Shown piece by piece: positions 1 to 10,999 of a stretch of 64,000 nt of DNA (position 1 is its first letter; each line of letters begins with the position of its first letter). The position numbers and the translations under genes were made by a program. The DNA comes from Epiperipatus broadwayi (taxonomy: Eukaryota; Onychophora; Udeonychophora; Euonychophora; Peripatidae), in the NCBI GenBank assembly GCA_028023455.1, contig JAQFVV010006509.1, positions 745,529-809,528 of the forward strand. Direction: 5' to 3'. The notes beneath the pieces are model-generated. The model was not told the DNA's origin. It saw nothing but the letters and a program-made list of their open reading frames with translations, and searched no databases.

Positions 1-551
1 TGCATGCCTATGTTTTTTTATCAACTCGGACGTGTAACCTAAGGATCCAGCCGGGAAGAAATGGGTAATATATATTTTTATAATGAACTTTAAACTTTCT
101 GGCCAGTTCCGAACTTTACTTTACACTCCCTTTAAGAGCTCTTCTCATTTATAATGTAATAATCTTTGTAAAACTCTTTTATTTATGCTTTTTAAATTAG
201 TAATTCTCTCAATCTTTAGTCTTTAAATTTAACTTTCCTTCATTACTATGGCGGTTCATTTACTATATTATATATATATCATGTGATTTATTAATGTCAT
301 TTATTTTTAATTATATGCCAATAATCTTTTGACTCGATGATCTCCTTTGTTTCCTTTGCCTTGTGCAAATAATAATATATTAATTCTAATAGTAATTCTC
401 GCCATTAGAACTAGATTTACCGTTCTATCAATTATCGAGTCGAAAGAAATTATTAAATGTGTGTTAGTTTTATAATTGGCTAATAATAAATTATTAGCTC
501 CGTTTTTAATCTATGCCTCAGCTATTTTTTGTATTCACCAATATGTATTTC
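1..551. other. AT-rich flank left of Penelope-like element
   Basis: No reading frame, RNA gene or repeat was recognised. The first 60 bases are less AT-rich than the rest. The segment ends where the first copy of the PLE direct repeat begins, so it is probably insertion-site flank, although part could be PLE sequence not repeated at the other end. Confidence 0.5.
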
Positions 552-749
552 AGAGTTCTTTTAATATTAAGGGTGGATAGGAAGTGAATGGATTTGTGGG
601 TAGTTTTTAATAGTATATATATTGTGTAGTTTTTTTTTGTAGTTCTTTACACTTGAGAAGTCTGCTTGTAGCAGTGAAACCTTAGGTTGTGTTTTAATAT
701 TATTTTTATGCTGGTCTGGTTTAATTTTAGATTTGGGGTAGTTTTGATT
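552..749 (+). repeat. PLE1 5' pseudo-LTR
   Basis: It aligns along its whole length to 3424-3618 with only two substitutions and one T-run length difference (9 versus 6 T). Inside is the order CTTGAGA, a CTGC/GCAG hairpin, then GAAACC...GGTT. This resembles a degenerate hammerhead core (stem II, GAA, a short stem III), a motif known from pLTRs of other PLEs. The CTGANGA box is not intact, so activity is doubtful. Confidence 0.85.
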
Positions 750-1151
750 TTATATTGACTAGTTTAGCTTTATGCTTGTAATGTTTACATTTTAATGAGT
801 TTTTTGCGTTTAAGAGTAGTTTTGCTGATATAGTGTAAAGATTTTTTTTTATTATTGATATTTTATTATTGATATTTTTTATTATTGACATTTTATTATT
901 GATATATTTTTGTTTTGTTTTTAATTATTGATATATTTGAATATCATTTATGTATATTATGTTTGTTGTTTGAGTTTGGGTTGAAAGAGTGTATTTGTGT
1001 TTATTTAGCTATATATATATATATAGAAGTGTGTGTAGGTTTTATTGGGTTTTAATTTATAAGGGTATTGGTAATTTGGGTTTTTAGTACGGGTTTGTGG
1101 AGTTTAGTTTTTAATAATTTTCCATTTAATGATATTAGAAGGATTTAAAAT
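750..1151 (+). other. PLE1 leader with a short T/A-rich tandem repeat
   Basis: This lies between the 5' pLTR and the first recognisable coding stretch. It contains about four copies of a TTTTATTATTGATA-like unit (848-906) and a short (TA)n at 1010-1024. It may hold the start of the PLE frame, but no conserved residues are visible. Confidence 0.5.
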
Positions 1152-1487
1152 TTGTCTAAATTGAGTGATAGGATAGAGTCTTTACGATGGCAGATTTATT
1201 TTCTTAAAAAATGTAGGGAATTTAGTGTTTTTCCTAGGTGCTGTGCTATTAATTTTAGCAGAAATAAAAAGTTGCTTCAAAATAAAAATTTAGTTTTTAA
1301 GTTACAAACATATATATTGAATAGTTTTTTAAAAGATACTTTTGTAAGATTTTATAAATTTATTTATCTATATAAAAGGAATAGATATTATTTAGAAAGG
1401 AGGCAAGATTTTAATTATTCAATTTTGAATTTTTTTATGAGACAATTTAGACAGAATAGGTCAAATTTCTATTGTAAAAAAATATGA
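1152..1487 (+). pseudogene. PLE1 N-terminal coding segment
   Basis: A 111-codon open stretch, rich in Lys, Arg, Phe and Tyr, directly upstream of the main RT frame. It ends in an A7 run (1476-1482). Shifting by one base inside that run joins it to the next frame, which continues ...KYEIKLKWLFGKV. It is therefore most likely the N-terminal part of the same PLE protein, separated by a one-base indel, and not an independent gene. No start codon can be chosen with confidence, because the open stretch begins with TTG. Confidence 0.6.
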
Positions 1488-1503
1488 AATAAAATTAAAG
1501 TGG

Positions 1504-3482
1504 TTGTTTGGGAAAGTTAATAAAGTTTATTGTAGTGATAAAGGGTATGAGAATAAGGTTTCTGAGAATAGAGTTGTTAATCTTTCGGATTTGAAGTTAA
1601 ATGATAGAGAATTAGATATTCTTGGTAAAGGCCCTAATTTTGTTCCATTTCATTCAAAACATATAGTTTTTGATACAATTTCAGCTATTGAATCTAGTAA
1701 TTTGAATGATGAGCAGAAAGTTGGTATTCAATCGATTTTGAATAAAAGTTTAAAAAGGAAAGAAAAATTTGTTATTAATCCTGCTAAGATTAAACATCTT
1801 AAAAATAGGTTAATTGCTAATGATGTAATCATTTCTCATGAAGACAAAGCTGATAGGTTTGTTATTATGAAAGGAGATGAATTCAAAGATAAAATGGACA
1901 GCGAATTAAATAATGGTAAATATATGTTGTTAGATAAAAATCCAGGTAATTTGATTAAAAGAAAATTGATAGATATTATGAAGAAAATGGTTAATTTAAA
2001 TTTTTTTAATAGAGTAGATTATTTAAAATGCTATCCTAATGATTTTACATCAGCTAAGATGTTTGTGAATATTAAAACTCATAAAGATGGTTTTCCTTTA
2101 AACTTATTTTTGATTTTACAGGTAGTGTTGTAGAGGGTATTTCTAGATTCTTGAATAATTTTTTAAAACAATTTGTTGATTTTGGTCAGTACACAGTTTC
2201 TTCTTCTTTTGAGGCTTTTGATAAGATTAATAATTTTAAAATGGAAAGTAATTGGGTATTTGGAAGTTTAGATATTGAACATATGTATCAGTCTGTTAAT
2301 AGGCTAAGCAGTATTGATGTTCTTTTGTCTGTATTGATTAAGAAAAGTTCTTTATTAATAAATAAAATTAAGGTAATTAAAGATTTGCTTTTGTTATTGG
2401 AAGATTCTATGTATTTTACTTATAAAGGTAATTTTTATAAGATTAAGGAAGGGTGGATAATAGGTTATATATTTCTCCTTTAGTATGTTCAGTTTATATT
2501 AGTTTTATGGAAGAGGAAATTATTATTAAAAAGAATTGTTTATATGTAAAATTATTTGTCAGATATGTTGATGATTGTTTATTTGTAGTTGAGAATGATA
2601 AATTGAAGGAATTTGTAAATGAGTTTAATTGTTTTGATCCTTCTATAAAATTTGTGTTAGAAGGAGGGGGGCTAGATTTTGGTAAGTTAAAATTTTTAGA
2701 TCTTTTGGTGATTAGAAATATAGAAACTAATTGTTTATTGTGCAGTCATTTAGTTAAAAGTAAAGAATTAAGATCTATAATTAAACCTGATAGCTATCAG
2801 TCTGTATCTCATAAAGTAGCTGCTTTAAGGAATTATTGTCATAGGAATATTACATTAAATAATTCTAGTGGGGTAGCTTTGTTTCAGAAATATCAATTTT
2901 ATAAAGATTATTTGAGTGTTGGATACTCTGATAAATTTGTTAAAAGTATTTTATTTAATAGTAATATTTGTAAGGATGTAAAGGTTAAAGAAAAATATGA
3001 TTTTATTTCTTTGCCATTTAAATTGTCTTCTTATAAAATTGTGTGTAGAAATAGTAAATTGTTTGGAAATAAGAAAATTGCTTGGAAGAGGGGTGTTACA
3101 TTGAATAATTTATTAAATAATACAAAAGAAGTTTTTGATAGAAAGTCTATTCCTGGTGTAGTATATTTTATTCCTTGTTTATTTGTAAGAAAGTTTACAT
3201 AGGTCAGAGTAGTTTGAGTTTAAATGAAAGAATAAAGGTTCATAAAAGTAGAGTTAAAATAAATATCTTAGTTCTGCTTTGTATGTCCATAAAAAAGATA
3301 CAGGCCACACTATTGATTTTGATGAAGCTAAGGTTGTCTTCTTTGAGAGAAATGAAATCAAAAGAAAAATTAAAGAGTCTTTATTATTGAAAATTTATTA
3401 TTCTAAAGCAATTAACTTATTTAAGAGTTCTTTTAATATTAAGGGTGGATGGGAAGTGAATGGATTTGTGGGTAGTTTTTAA
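1504..3482 (+). pseudogene. PLE1 reverse transcriptase / GIY-YIG endonuclease, frameshifted
   Basis: Successive open segments in different frames (1504-2133, 2151-2483, 2453-3202, 3175-3390, 3279-3482) form one PLE polyprotein. The order is: N-terminal LSDLKLN...LGKGPNFVP; the KTHKDG region before RT; motif A SLDIEHMYQSV (about 2270); a damaged motif B followed by SPLVCSVYISFMEEE; motif C RYVDD (about 2560); GKLKFLDLLVIRN (motif D); then GIY-YIG signatures GVVYF and VYIGQSSLSLNERIKVHK, and a C-terminal TGHTIDFDEAKVVFFERNE. At least four frameshifts break it, so no full protein can be made. The last codons run into the 3' pLTR, ending ...GGWEVNGFVGSF. Family identity is secure. Confidence 0.88.
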
Positions 3483-3618
3483 TAGTATATATATTGTGTA
3501 GTTTTTTGTAGTTCTTTGCACTTGAGAAGTCTGCTTGTAGCAGTGAAACCTTAGGTTGTGTTTTAATATTATTTTTATGCTGGTCTGGTTTAATTTTAGA
3601 TTTGGGGTAGTTTTGATT
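3424..3618 (+). repeat. PLE1 3' pseudo-LTR
   Basis: Direct repeat of 552-749, with two substitutions and a shorter T run. It starts inside the end of the GIY-YIG reading frame and carries the same degenerate hammerhead-like stem II and GAAACC segment. Such high identity implies recent formation or conversion of the repeats. Confidence 0.85.
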
Positions 3619-4836
3619 GTATTTATTATATATAATCTTAAAATGTTTTTATTGCAAAAGGGCCGATAAAGGATCAAATATATTCTAATTCAACTTTGTT
3701 ATTTTTGATTAAGATTCAGGAAGAGCATGATGATTGGGGCATAATTAATATGATTTACATATACTTTAAAATAGTTTTACTTAAAAGCTCATTTGACTTT
3801 AATTCATTTGATCAAGTCATCACATAGAGCATTCTATATGGGTTTTATTTTTCAAACGATGACTGTCCAGTCATCATCATTAATGTTGCTGACGTAGGGC
3901 AATCTTCCACTCCGTTAGGCTGGTCGGTGATAATATTTCTGTTATTTTAAATTATCGAGGAAGAAAGCACTTCCTCTCCTGTTCATATTAGTCAAAGGGC
4001 ATAAGACTTGTCAGATGCAAGCTGCTATAGGACTTTGATTATCGACTAGCTATCGTCTTTCAATTTCACTTTATAGCTCATAATTCGTCAGCACCGTTGC
4101 CTGTCTGTTCCGGTAAAGGCCGCTCTGATGCTTGTAATTTGTGATGAAGTGATTTCAATTAAAGTTGAAAAAATTATCAGATATATTTAATTAAATAAGT
4201 TTTTCAATAAAGATTAAAGTTATGCCCTAAAATACGTATTTTGCTCTTCATGAATGGATTTGCGAATGTGAAAATAAATATCACATTCTTTCGTATAAAA
4301 TTAGAGTAATAATTTCCTTTACTAATGAATACCTTTATCTGCCTTTTATTTCTTGTTGGGGGCATAGACATAGACTTTCAAATATTGCATAATATTCATT
4401 GGCATATAATAAGGACCGCCACTTGTATTATAATTATAAACTTTGCTTAAGGATTAGAATTAATTAATTTAATCATTATTGAAAACTCAAACAAAACAAA
4501 CTATTATTATTAAAGATTTTCTAAACACACTTGGTTTCTTAAGTCTTTTTATTCATAATTATTTTAATGTTAATGCTCGCTGTCTGTGCTGGCAACCCAA
4601 ACATATACATATGATTCGATTTAAAAGTATTTTAAGTTAATTAATTATCCGATATTAGTGTCAGTTCAGGGGTCTCTAATCCTCACCAACTGTTGAGCTA
4701 GTTTCTTGGTGCATAGCACTGTGTCGTCAATTTAGATTTCTACTTATATGAGCTGTTGAGTTGGGTTTGAATTCAGTTTTGGTTCAGCTGAGTTTGGACT
4801 CAACTTGCAGTTCTTTTGGTGGGTTTTTCAACTGGT

Positions 4837-4840
<4 letters not shown>
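3619..4840. other. Noncoding flank with a less AT-rich patch
   Basis: No conserved reading frame is visible. About 3840-4150 is noticeably richer in G and C than its surroundings and includes a short perfect hairpin (GATGACT, 4-nt loop, AGTCATC, near 3859-3876). It could be unrelated unique sequence or an unrecognised repeat. Confidence 0.4.

Positions 4841-4922
<82 letters not shown>
4841..4922. repeat. (TA)n(GA)n compound microsatellite
   Basis: Runs of TA, a TTG interruption, TA again and then about ten GA units. It abuts the left end of the inverted repeat array. Confidence 0.95.
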
Positions 4923-5440
4923 CATGCCAATAGCTCTAAACAAGCTTATTTTTTATGATAAATGCTACAAGAGAAAGCAGTCAAATCATCTTTATCTAGG
5001 ATTATCCCCATCCCCAAACTTGTGGACACCAGACCAAAATCTAACTCAAAAAAAGCAGTTCTCTAAAAGTTAGCTCTTAAGAAGAAGATCTGAAACTTTA
5101 GATATCTACAAGTCTTTAAATTCAGCTCACCAATGAAAATAATCATATGGGCCTGAACTTAATTCAGAAATGTCATATATTAATGGGCTTTGCAATTTAA
5201 TTTAGCCAAAGTCCCCAATAGCAAAATAATAATAATAATAAATTCATGTTATATGTCACATGACCTATATAGCTTGCATTTACCAATATGTAATATAAAG
5301 AGCATACCAATAGCTCTAAACAAGCTTATTTTTTATGATAAATGCTACAAGATAAAGCATTCAACTCATCTTCAGATCTTAAGAGTTAACTTTTAGATAA
5401 ATATTATCGCGAGTTAGTTTTTTGAATCTGGTGTTCTAGC

Positions 5441-5481
5441 TTCTCACTGAAGAGAGCCATAGCTTGAAATTGGTCTGAGAA
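5441..5481 (+). ncRNA. Hammerhead-like ribozyme core, family A copy 1
   Basis: Order seen: TTCTCA (stem I, 5' strand), CTGAAGA (5447-5453, fits CUGANGA), stem II GAGC-CATA-GCTT, GAA, ATTGGT (minimal stem III, wobble-rich), C (5475, predicted cleavage 3' of it), TGAGAA (stem I, 3' strand). Stem I is a perfect 6-bp match. This is the type I hammerhead order. Such a short stem III normally needs a dimer for good activity. Catalysis is untested. Confidence 0.55.
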
Positions 5482-5846
5482 TGGAGACAATTCTAGATAA
5501 AGATCATTTGAATGCTTTCTCTTGCAGCATTTATCATAAATGTAAGCTTGCTTAGAGCTATTGGCATGCTCTTTATATTACATACTGGTTAATGCAAGCT
5601 ATATAGGTCATGTGACATATAACATGATTTTATTACTAATATTATTTTGCTGTTGGGGGATTTGGCTAATTTAAATTACAAAGCCCATTAATATATGAGA
5701 TTTCTGAATTAAGTTTAAACCCATATGATTATTTTAGTTGGAGAGCTGAATTTAAAGACTTGTAGATGTCTAAAATTTCATATCTTCTTATGAGTTAACT
5801 TTTAGATAAATACTTAAATTAGTTTTTTTGAATTTGGTGTTCTAGT

Positions 5847-5887
5847 TCTTCACTGAAGAGAGCCATGGCTTGAAACCAGTCTGGGGA
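5847..5887 (+). ncRNA. Hammerhead-like ribozyme core, family A copy 2
   Basis: Order seen: TCTTCA, CTGAAGA (5853-5859), stem II GAGC-CATG-GCTT, GAA, ACCAGT, C (5881), TGGGGA. Stem I pairs over 6 bp with two G-T wobbles. Compared with copy 1, the fifth stem I pair changes from T-A to C-G, a compensatory difference. Cleavage at both cores of one transcript would release a 406-nt RNA (5476-5881). Confidence 0.55.
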
Positions 5888-6045
5888 TGGGGACAATCCT
5901 AGATAAAGATGATCTGAATGCTTTCTTTTGTAGCATTTATCATAAAAAATAAGCTTGTTTAGAGCCATTGGCATGATCTTATAGTACATATTAGTAACTG
6001 CAAGCTATATAGGTCATGTGGCATATAACATGATTTTGTTATATA

Positions 6046-7846
6046 TATATAATCACTCTCCAAACATTAAAAAAATTCAACGATGCTCTCTGTGAATACA
6101 TTTATAAAAGTCCAACTCTCAAACAGCCAGTTCACAAAGGGTACCTTATATTTTTCAGATTATTCATGTTTGTGACAATTTAGTTAAATCTTATTTTTTC
6201 TAAAATCTTTGCATTTTGATCTTTATTGAAATAGATAATTTTACAAATTTTAGCAAAATCATTCAAATAATTGTAATATTAAAGAAAAAAAAATGATTTA
6301 AAAATATTCCCATATTAGTTGCTTTAAAAAAATAATTAATTAAAAACAAATTAAGTTTAAACAGTAATAATTAAATCAATTTATTAATTTAACTATAATT
6401 TATTGGTATAATTCATTAAATGTAATTTACTTGCTTAATTTCTTAAACATTGCTCATAATGTATTTTAATTAAAAAGATTAATAAAAAAAATAAATTCAT
6501 TGCTTATATTTATTTCATTATGAACACATTTTGCATTGTATTTGTTACAGAAAATGTAATAGTAAAAAGTATACTTTTTGTAGATTATCTCATACATTGT
6601 GTCATTGGGGATATACACTGCTGCAAAAGTAACCGGATATTGAACAATTCATTATCATTATTTTATCATTGACTTTTTGATGAAACATATTTAACATAGA
6701 ATTGCAATCTTTTGACTTTTATATTTTGTACAGAGTTAAGAATTAATAATAGATATTTTGAGCTAAGTTTTTAAAAATTTAACTATATAAAATAAAAACT
6801 AAAAATTATGTTTTCTGCATTATGGTGTGAACATAAATGTGGCCAGATATTATTTCATTCATCATTGTTGTTATTATGTTGATATCGAAATATAGAATTA
6901 CACAGTTTTTGGTTTACATTTTTAAACATAGCTGAGAATCAATTTACATTACAAATATTCTTATAAACTATGAATAAATAGCTTTGATTTCTTAATGATT
7001 CAACTTTTCATAAATAAATGCAATAAAAAAATTAATTCTTTTTGCATACTTTTTCTGCAACATGTAGATGTCTTAAAAGTGGGTGCATATGAAAAAAATT
7101 TGAATTCATATGTTTTGGAATAATGATATTTGTCCTTTAAATACTTTTTAAATTTGAAAGGTTTTGGATCCATAAAGTGAACTAAATTGTTTTGCTAAAA
7201 TTTCAAAAGCAAAACTTCATTAGAATTATGCAATGAACCGTTTAATTGATGTTTTTCAAAAGACTGGACAAAAAATAGATAATAGGTATGAAAGAACAAT
7301 CTATAGGGTATCCATTAAAAATTTCAGATAAAAATAATTTAATGGTTACCCAAAGAAATACATGTAAAGTAGAACTCAAATTTTATAATTCAGAACATCC
7401 CACACTTATTATTTTCAAAAAGAAATATGCATGTAAATATAAAATTTTAATATCAATGTAATTACTTATATGTACAGTAACCTGTTTTATTTTTACTTTA
7501 AATGCATTATTGATATTTATTTTAATTTAAAATATAGATTTTAATATATTTGGACCAATCAATGACTTTGGTAATATTAATTAGTTTATTAATTTATTTC
7601 TTTTAAATTATTATAAATTGTAATAATAATTGATTGAATTAAAAGAAAAAAGTCTCATAAACTAAATAAAAAGAATTAAAGTATTTTCATGGAAAGAAAA
7701 AATGGTGATAATATATGAGCCAGTTTTGTTTTGATTCTGAATAAACTTCTATTATCTGCTTTATGAGATTAATGCTTTTGTGTTTTTAAGAATAATTTTA
7801 CATGTTAAAAAAATTGAAAAGATATTTCCAGTTATATATATTGATT
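6046..7846. other. AT-rich noncoding interval
   Basis: No coding similarity, tRNA or clear repeat was recognised in about 1.8 kb. Stop codons are frequent in all frames. Confidence 0.5.
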
Positions 7847-7893
7847 GTTTTCTAATTGTTAATATATATATATATATATAACAATTAGAAACC
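7847..7893. repeat. (TA)n-centred perfect hairpin
   Basis: TTCTAATTGTTA and its exact complement TAACAATTAGAA flank a TA run, so the whole segment can extrude as a cruciform. No gene is adjacent. Confidence 0.8.
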
Positions 7894-8093
7894 AGACAAC
7901 TCTTGCAAACTTCCAAATATCAATAACAATCAACAATCTCAAACTGTTGTCAAGGCAACCTCTTTTTAACAATATATATATATATATATATATATGTCCA
8001 CAGATGGCGTCCTACCAAGACTGCCAATCAAGCGTGTTTTGTTTACATAAACGTCAGAGTAGTTAGTATTCACTATCTCTAACTATAATTCCA

Positions 8094-8137
8094 CTTTCAG
8101 ATCATGATTTCAAGCTATTTGCTATCGTCAGTGAAAG
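8094..8137 (-). ncRNA. Hammerhead-like ribozyme core, family B left arm
   Basis: Reverse-strand copy of the motif at 8521-8564, identical in sequence because the arms match. It contains CTTTCA, CTGACGA, a stem II hairpin, GAA, the palindrome ATCATGAT, C, TGAAAG. Confidence 0.55.
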
Positions 8138-8520
8138 ACAGGAATAAAGAAACTAGATCTGAATACAAACTCTGAGCGTTTATGAAACAATTTCTATTCA
8201 GCTTGCAAGCGTGAATTTTTTAGACACGTAATGTCTTCAAACTCAGCATAGCAAACCAGATAGCTACATGGGTCTGATCTCAGTTCAGCATCACCACATA
8301 GTAGAAGCCTCTGCAATCTATATCATTGCAAGAAAGACCTCAAAGGTACATTTATGATAAACAAAAATGCAAGTTAAAAAACAGACCCATGTAGCTATCT
8401 GGTTTGCTATGCTGAGTTTGAAGACATTACGTGTCTAAAAAATTCACGCTTGCAAGCTGAATAGAAATTGTTTCATAAACGCTCAGAGTTTGTATTCAGA
8501 TCTAGTTTCTTTATTCCTGT

Positions 8521-8564
8521 CTTTCACTGACGATAGCAAATAGCTTGAAATCATGATCTGAAAG
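8521..8564 (+). ncRNA. Hammerhead-like ribozyme core, family B right arm
   Basis: The best example in the window. CTTTCA (8521-8526) and TGAAAG (8559-8564) form a perfect 6-bp stem I. CTGACGA (8527-8533) fits CUGANGA. Stem II is AGC-AAATA-GCT. GAA (8547-8549) precedes the self-complementary octamer ATCATGAT (stem III), then C (8558) at the predicted cleavage position. All core elements are in the right order with correct spacing. The palindromic stem III suggests a dimeric ribozyme. Confidence 0.6.
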
Positions 8565-8709
8565 TGGAATTATAGTTAGAGATAGTGAATACTAACTACT
8601 CTGATGTTTATGTAAACAAAACACGCTTGATTGGCAGTCTTGGTAGGACGCCATCTGTGGACATAAATACAAGCGTTAGCAAGTTTTTTAACTTGCATTT
8701 TTGTTTATC

Positions 8710-8735
<26 letters not shown>

Positions 8736-8742
<7 letters not shown>

Positions 8743-10990
8743 GGTGTGATTTTGGAAAACTGCCATATATGGTATTCTATATATTAATTTATTATTTAAA
8801 ATTAGAATTTGTGAATATTTAATTACCGTGTAAGAAAATATTGTATCAATATCATTATCATGACCGTTTACATAAATATAATAAAATGATAGTTTGGAAA
8901 GTGAAAGAAACATGAAAAAATAACATATTTTAGTAAGGTAATGATTACAGAAGTAAAAAAAACAACAATATATGTAAAAAATAATACATGGGTGAATGAT
9001 GAATTAAAAGTTTTTTGTATTGTGTTTGCTCTCCTTGATGTTTTTTATATGAAAAAGCATATCTCATTATGAAGAATCTTTTCTGCTGTTATTTTGAGTC
9101 TTTATTTTCTTTTCATTCAGGGAAATGGGATTATAGATCAGTCTATTTATCAGTTACATAAAGTTTAAGTTTGAATTTTTTTTATCTTATAAAGTGACAA
9201 AAAACTTTAATACTTTATAAATATAAAAGATAAATAGACATTTCAAGAACCGTTATTTTCACATTATTCAAGAGCCTTATTATTGTTTTATAAAATCTCC
9301 ATTTCTAGTCTAACTGGTTTATGGTCTTTAAGACTAGGATTTAAAGATGGGGCTAATGCATTTTTGAATTTAGTAAAAAATATTTTACTCCTTTATGCTA
9401 TTTAAGTTAATAATTGATGTTTGAGCACTTGGAGACCATTAATAAGAAAAATTTAACAATGACACATTCCTAATATTGTATGCTTAGCATGCTATGAAAA
9501 TCTTTGTCACAATAATATAATCACAGCAATGAATGAATAAAGTAGAGGCAGAAAATTTAATGTAAGTATCTTGTAAATTGTATGCAAATAAGCTTAAATG
9601 CCTCACTTTTTAAAAAGAGTGAAGCAGGATTTTTTTTATTATTTATAGCATTGATATGCCAAGCATAATTTATTTTGTGTTTTTGCATCATTTTTCTATA
9701 CATACAACACATGCTGCAATAGGTTCAAAGGTATGACCAAGTTGTCTTAATAATATGAAAAATTTGATAAATCCTGATATGGTAATATTTGTTAATCAAG
9801 CTTATAGTAGATAATTTTAGAGTAGGGTGAAGATTACTTTACTTGGAAGCATATAATTACTCATATGAAAAAATATGTTCTGATGGCAATTACACATTTC
9901 ATTTACAAATGTGAAAATATGAACATGTATATACTATAATATTAAGGGGAAATTTTTTTGAAAAATAATATTATTGAAAATATTTAAACAATATTATGCA
10001 ATAAATCTTAAGATTTTTGGCAGTGATTAGGATTTACTTATCTATCATTACATTAAATAATAAAATAATTGCATAGTTTTTCATTTAAAGATACAATGTA
10101 ATGAGTGTATTAAAAGCTTTATCATTTTAATAGTAAATTTAAAAAAAGTTTAGTGTGAGAGTATTTTTTATTTTATTTTAAATTTTTATTATAAAATAGT
10201 TAAATTATGAGTCTTTATAATTCTTTGGGGACGATTATAAACAATTGTAAATTTAATATCTTTGTTCTTCTCAATTCAACAAAGTAATAAATAATTCATA
10301 AGATTCAGTTATTAGGTTTCTAAGATTAAATTAGTGATATAATTATTCAGTGCAAATGTTTCTTTAATAAAATAAAAATAGAACTAATAAAAAATATAAA
10401 AAAATTTTAAAAATGCAACTTTAAGTGTTTGGAGATATAATAATTCACACATCACTGGGATTCTTTAAGAGCACTTAGCAGAACTCTCTTTGTAATCATT
10501 TGGCATTTTTTATTTAATTATTGTTCTCTTTTTTTAATAATATTACACTATTCTACTATTGTTCAGCTTCCTAAAAAAATGGGGATGCACACACACGTAT
10601 AAAGAGACTGTTAAGATTATGCATTTCATTAAATGCTTAAAATATTTTAACTAAGATACTAAAAATGCATGTGTTTACGCACGAATAAAATTTCTAAATG
10701 GGTGAATAAAACATGCATATTATATTATGATTCGTTAAGAATATAATGGATTCTTCAATAGAAAATGAATTTTATTTCATAATGAATATGAACTTCAACG
10801 AGTTTATGATTGTAATAAAGAAAATATTATATTTATTTATATTAATAAAGTCGCCAAATAAACCTACATTTTCTGCTTTTAAATTTATTTAAACTGAAAA
10901 AAAAAGGATAAAAAAGAAAATACTTCTAATCGAAGTTGTTAAAAGAAAATACATTAATAATTTACTAAGATGTTTACAATCTCAGCATTT
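8736..10990. other. AT-rich noncoding interval
   Basis: No conserved reading frame, RNA gene or clear repeat was recognised. Short A and T runs are common. Confidence 0.5.
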
Positions 10991-10999
10991 TTTTTACTA

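Larger units (their letters stand above)
552..3618 (+). mobile_element. Penelope-like retroelement (PLE1), nearly complete, defective
   Basis: The element is bounded by two direct repeats of about 196 bp (552-749 and 3424-3618), matching the pseudo-LTR (pLTR) layout of PLEs. Between them lies a broken reading frame with a PLE-type reverse transcriptase (YVDD motif) followed by a GIY-YIG endonuclease. RT followed by GIY-YIG is diagnostic of endonuclease-bearing PLEs; such elements copy themselves by target-primed reverse transcription. The 3' repeat overlaps the last codons of the frame. No clear target-site duplication was found outside the repeats. Confidence 0.88.
4921..6045. repeat. Inverted array of tandem ~390-406-bp hammerhead-bearing repeats (family A)
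   Basis: The left half carries the repeat on the minus strand, with units marked by GAGCATGCCAATAGCTCT near 4920 and GAGCATACCAATAGCTCT near 5300. The right half carries it on the plus strand, with the matching ends near 5572 and 5970. Each half is thus a near-tandem dimer with a 380-406-bp period, and the two are joined head to head near 5400. The plus-strand units contain hammerhead-like cores at 5441 and 5847. A further diverged copy lies at about 47520-47775. No protein is encoded. Confidence 0.8.
7979..8735. repeat. Long near-perfect foldback (family B) between (TA)n tracts
   Basis: The left arm (about 7996-8276) and right arm (about 8383-8662) are reverse complements over roughly 280 bp. 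I noticed only one mismatch (CGTCAG against the complement of CTGATG). About 105 bp of loop separates them. A 29-bp loop segment (8354-8382) is also repeated in inverted orientation just outside the right arm (8683-8711). (TA)n tracts lie at both ends. No protein is encoded; a short minus-strand open stretch over 8608-8913 is a by-product. Confidence 0.92.

Noticed and set aside
552-749. Intact hammerhead ribozyme in the PLE1 pLTR
   Set aside because: Stem II, GAAAC and a short stem III are visible, but CTGANGA reads CTTGAGA and stem I does not pair in register. Kept only as a degenerate resemblance.
4816-5073. 85-codon plus-strand frame
   Set aside because: It begins with (TA)n-encoded Ile/Tyr repeats and continues into the noncoding family A repeat.
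8608-8913. 101-codon minus-strand frame next to the family B foldback
   Set aside because: It crosses a (TA)n/(TG)n tract and the foldback end, with no conserved domain.
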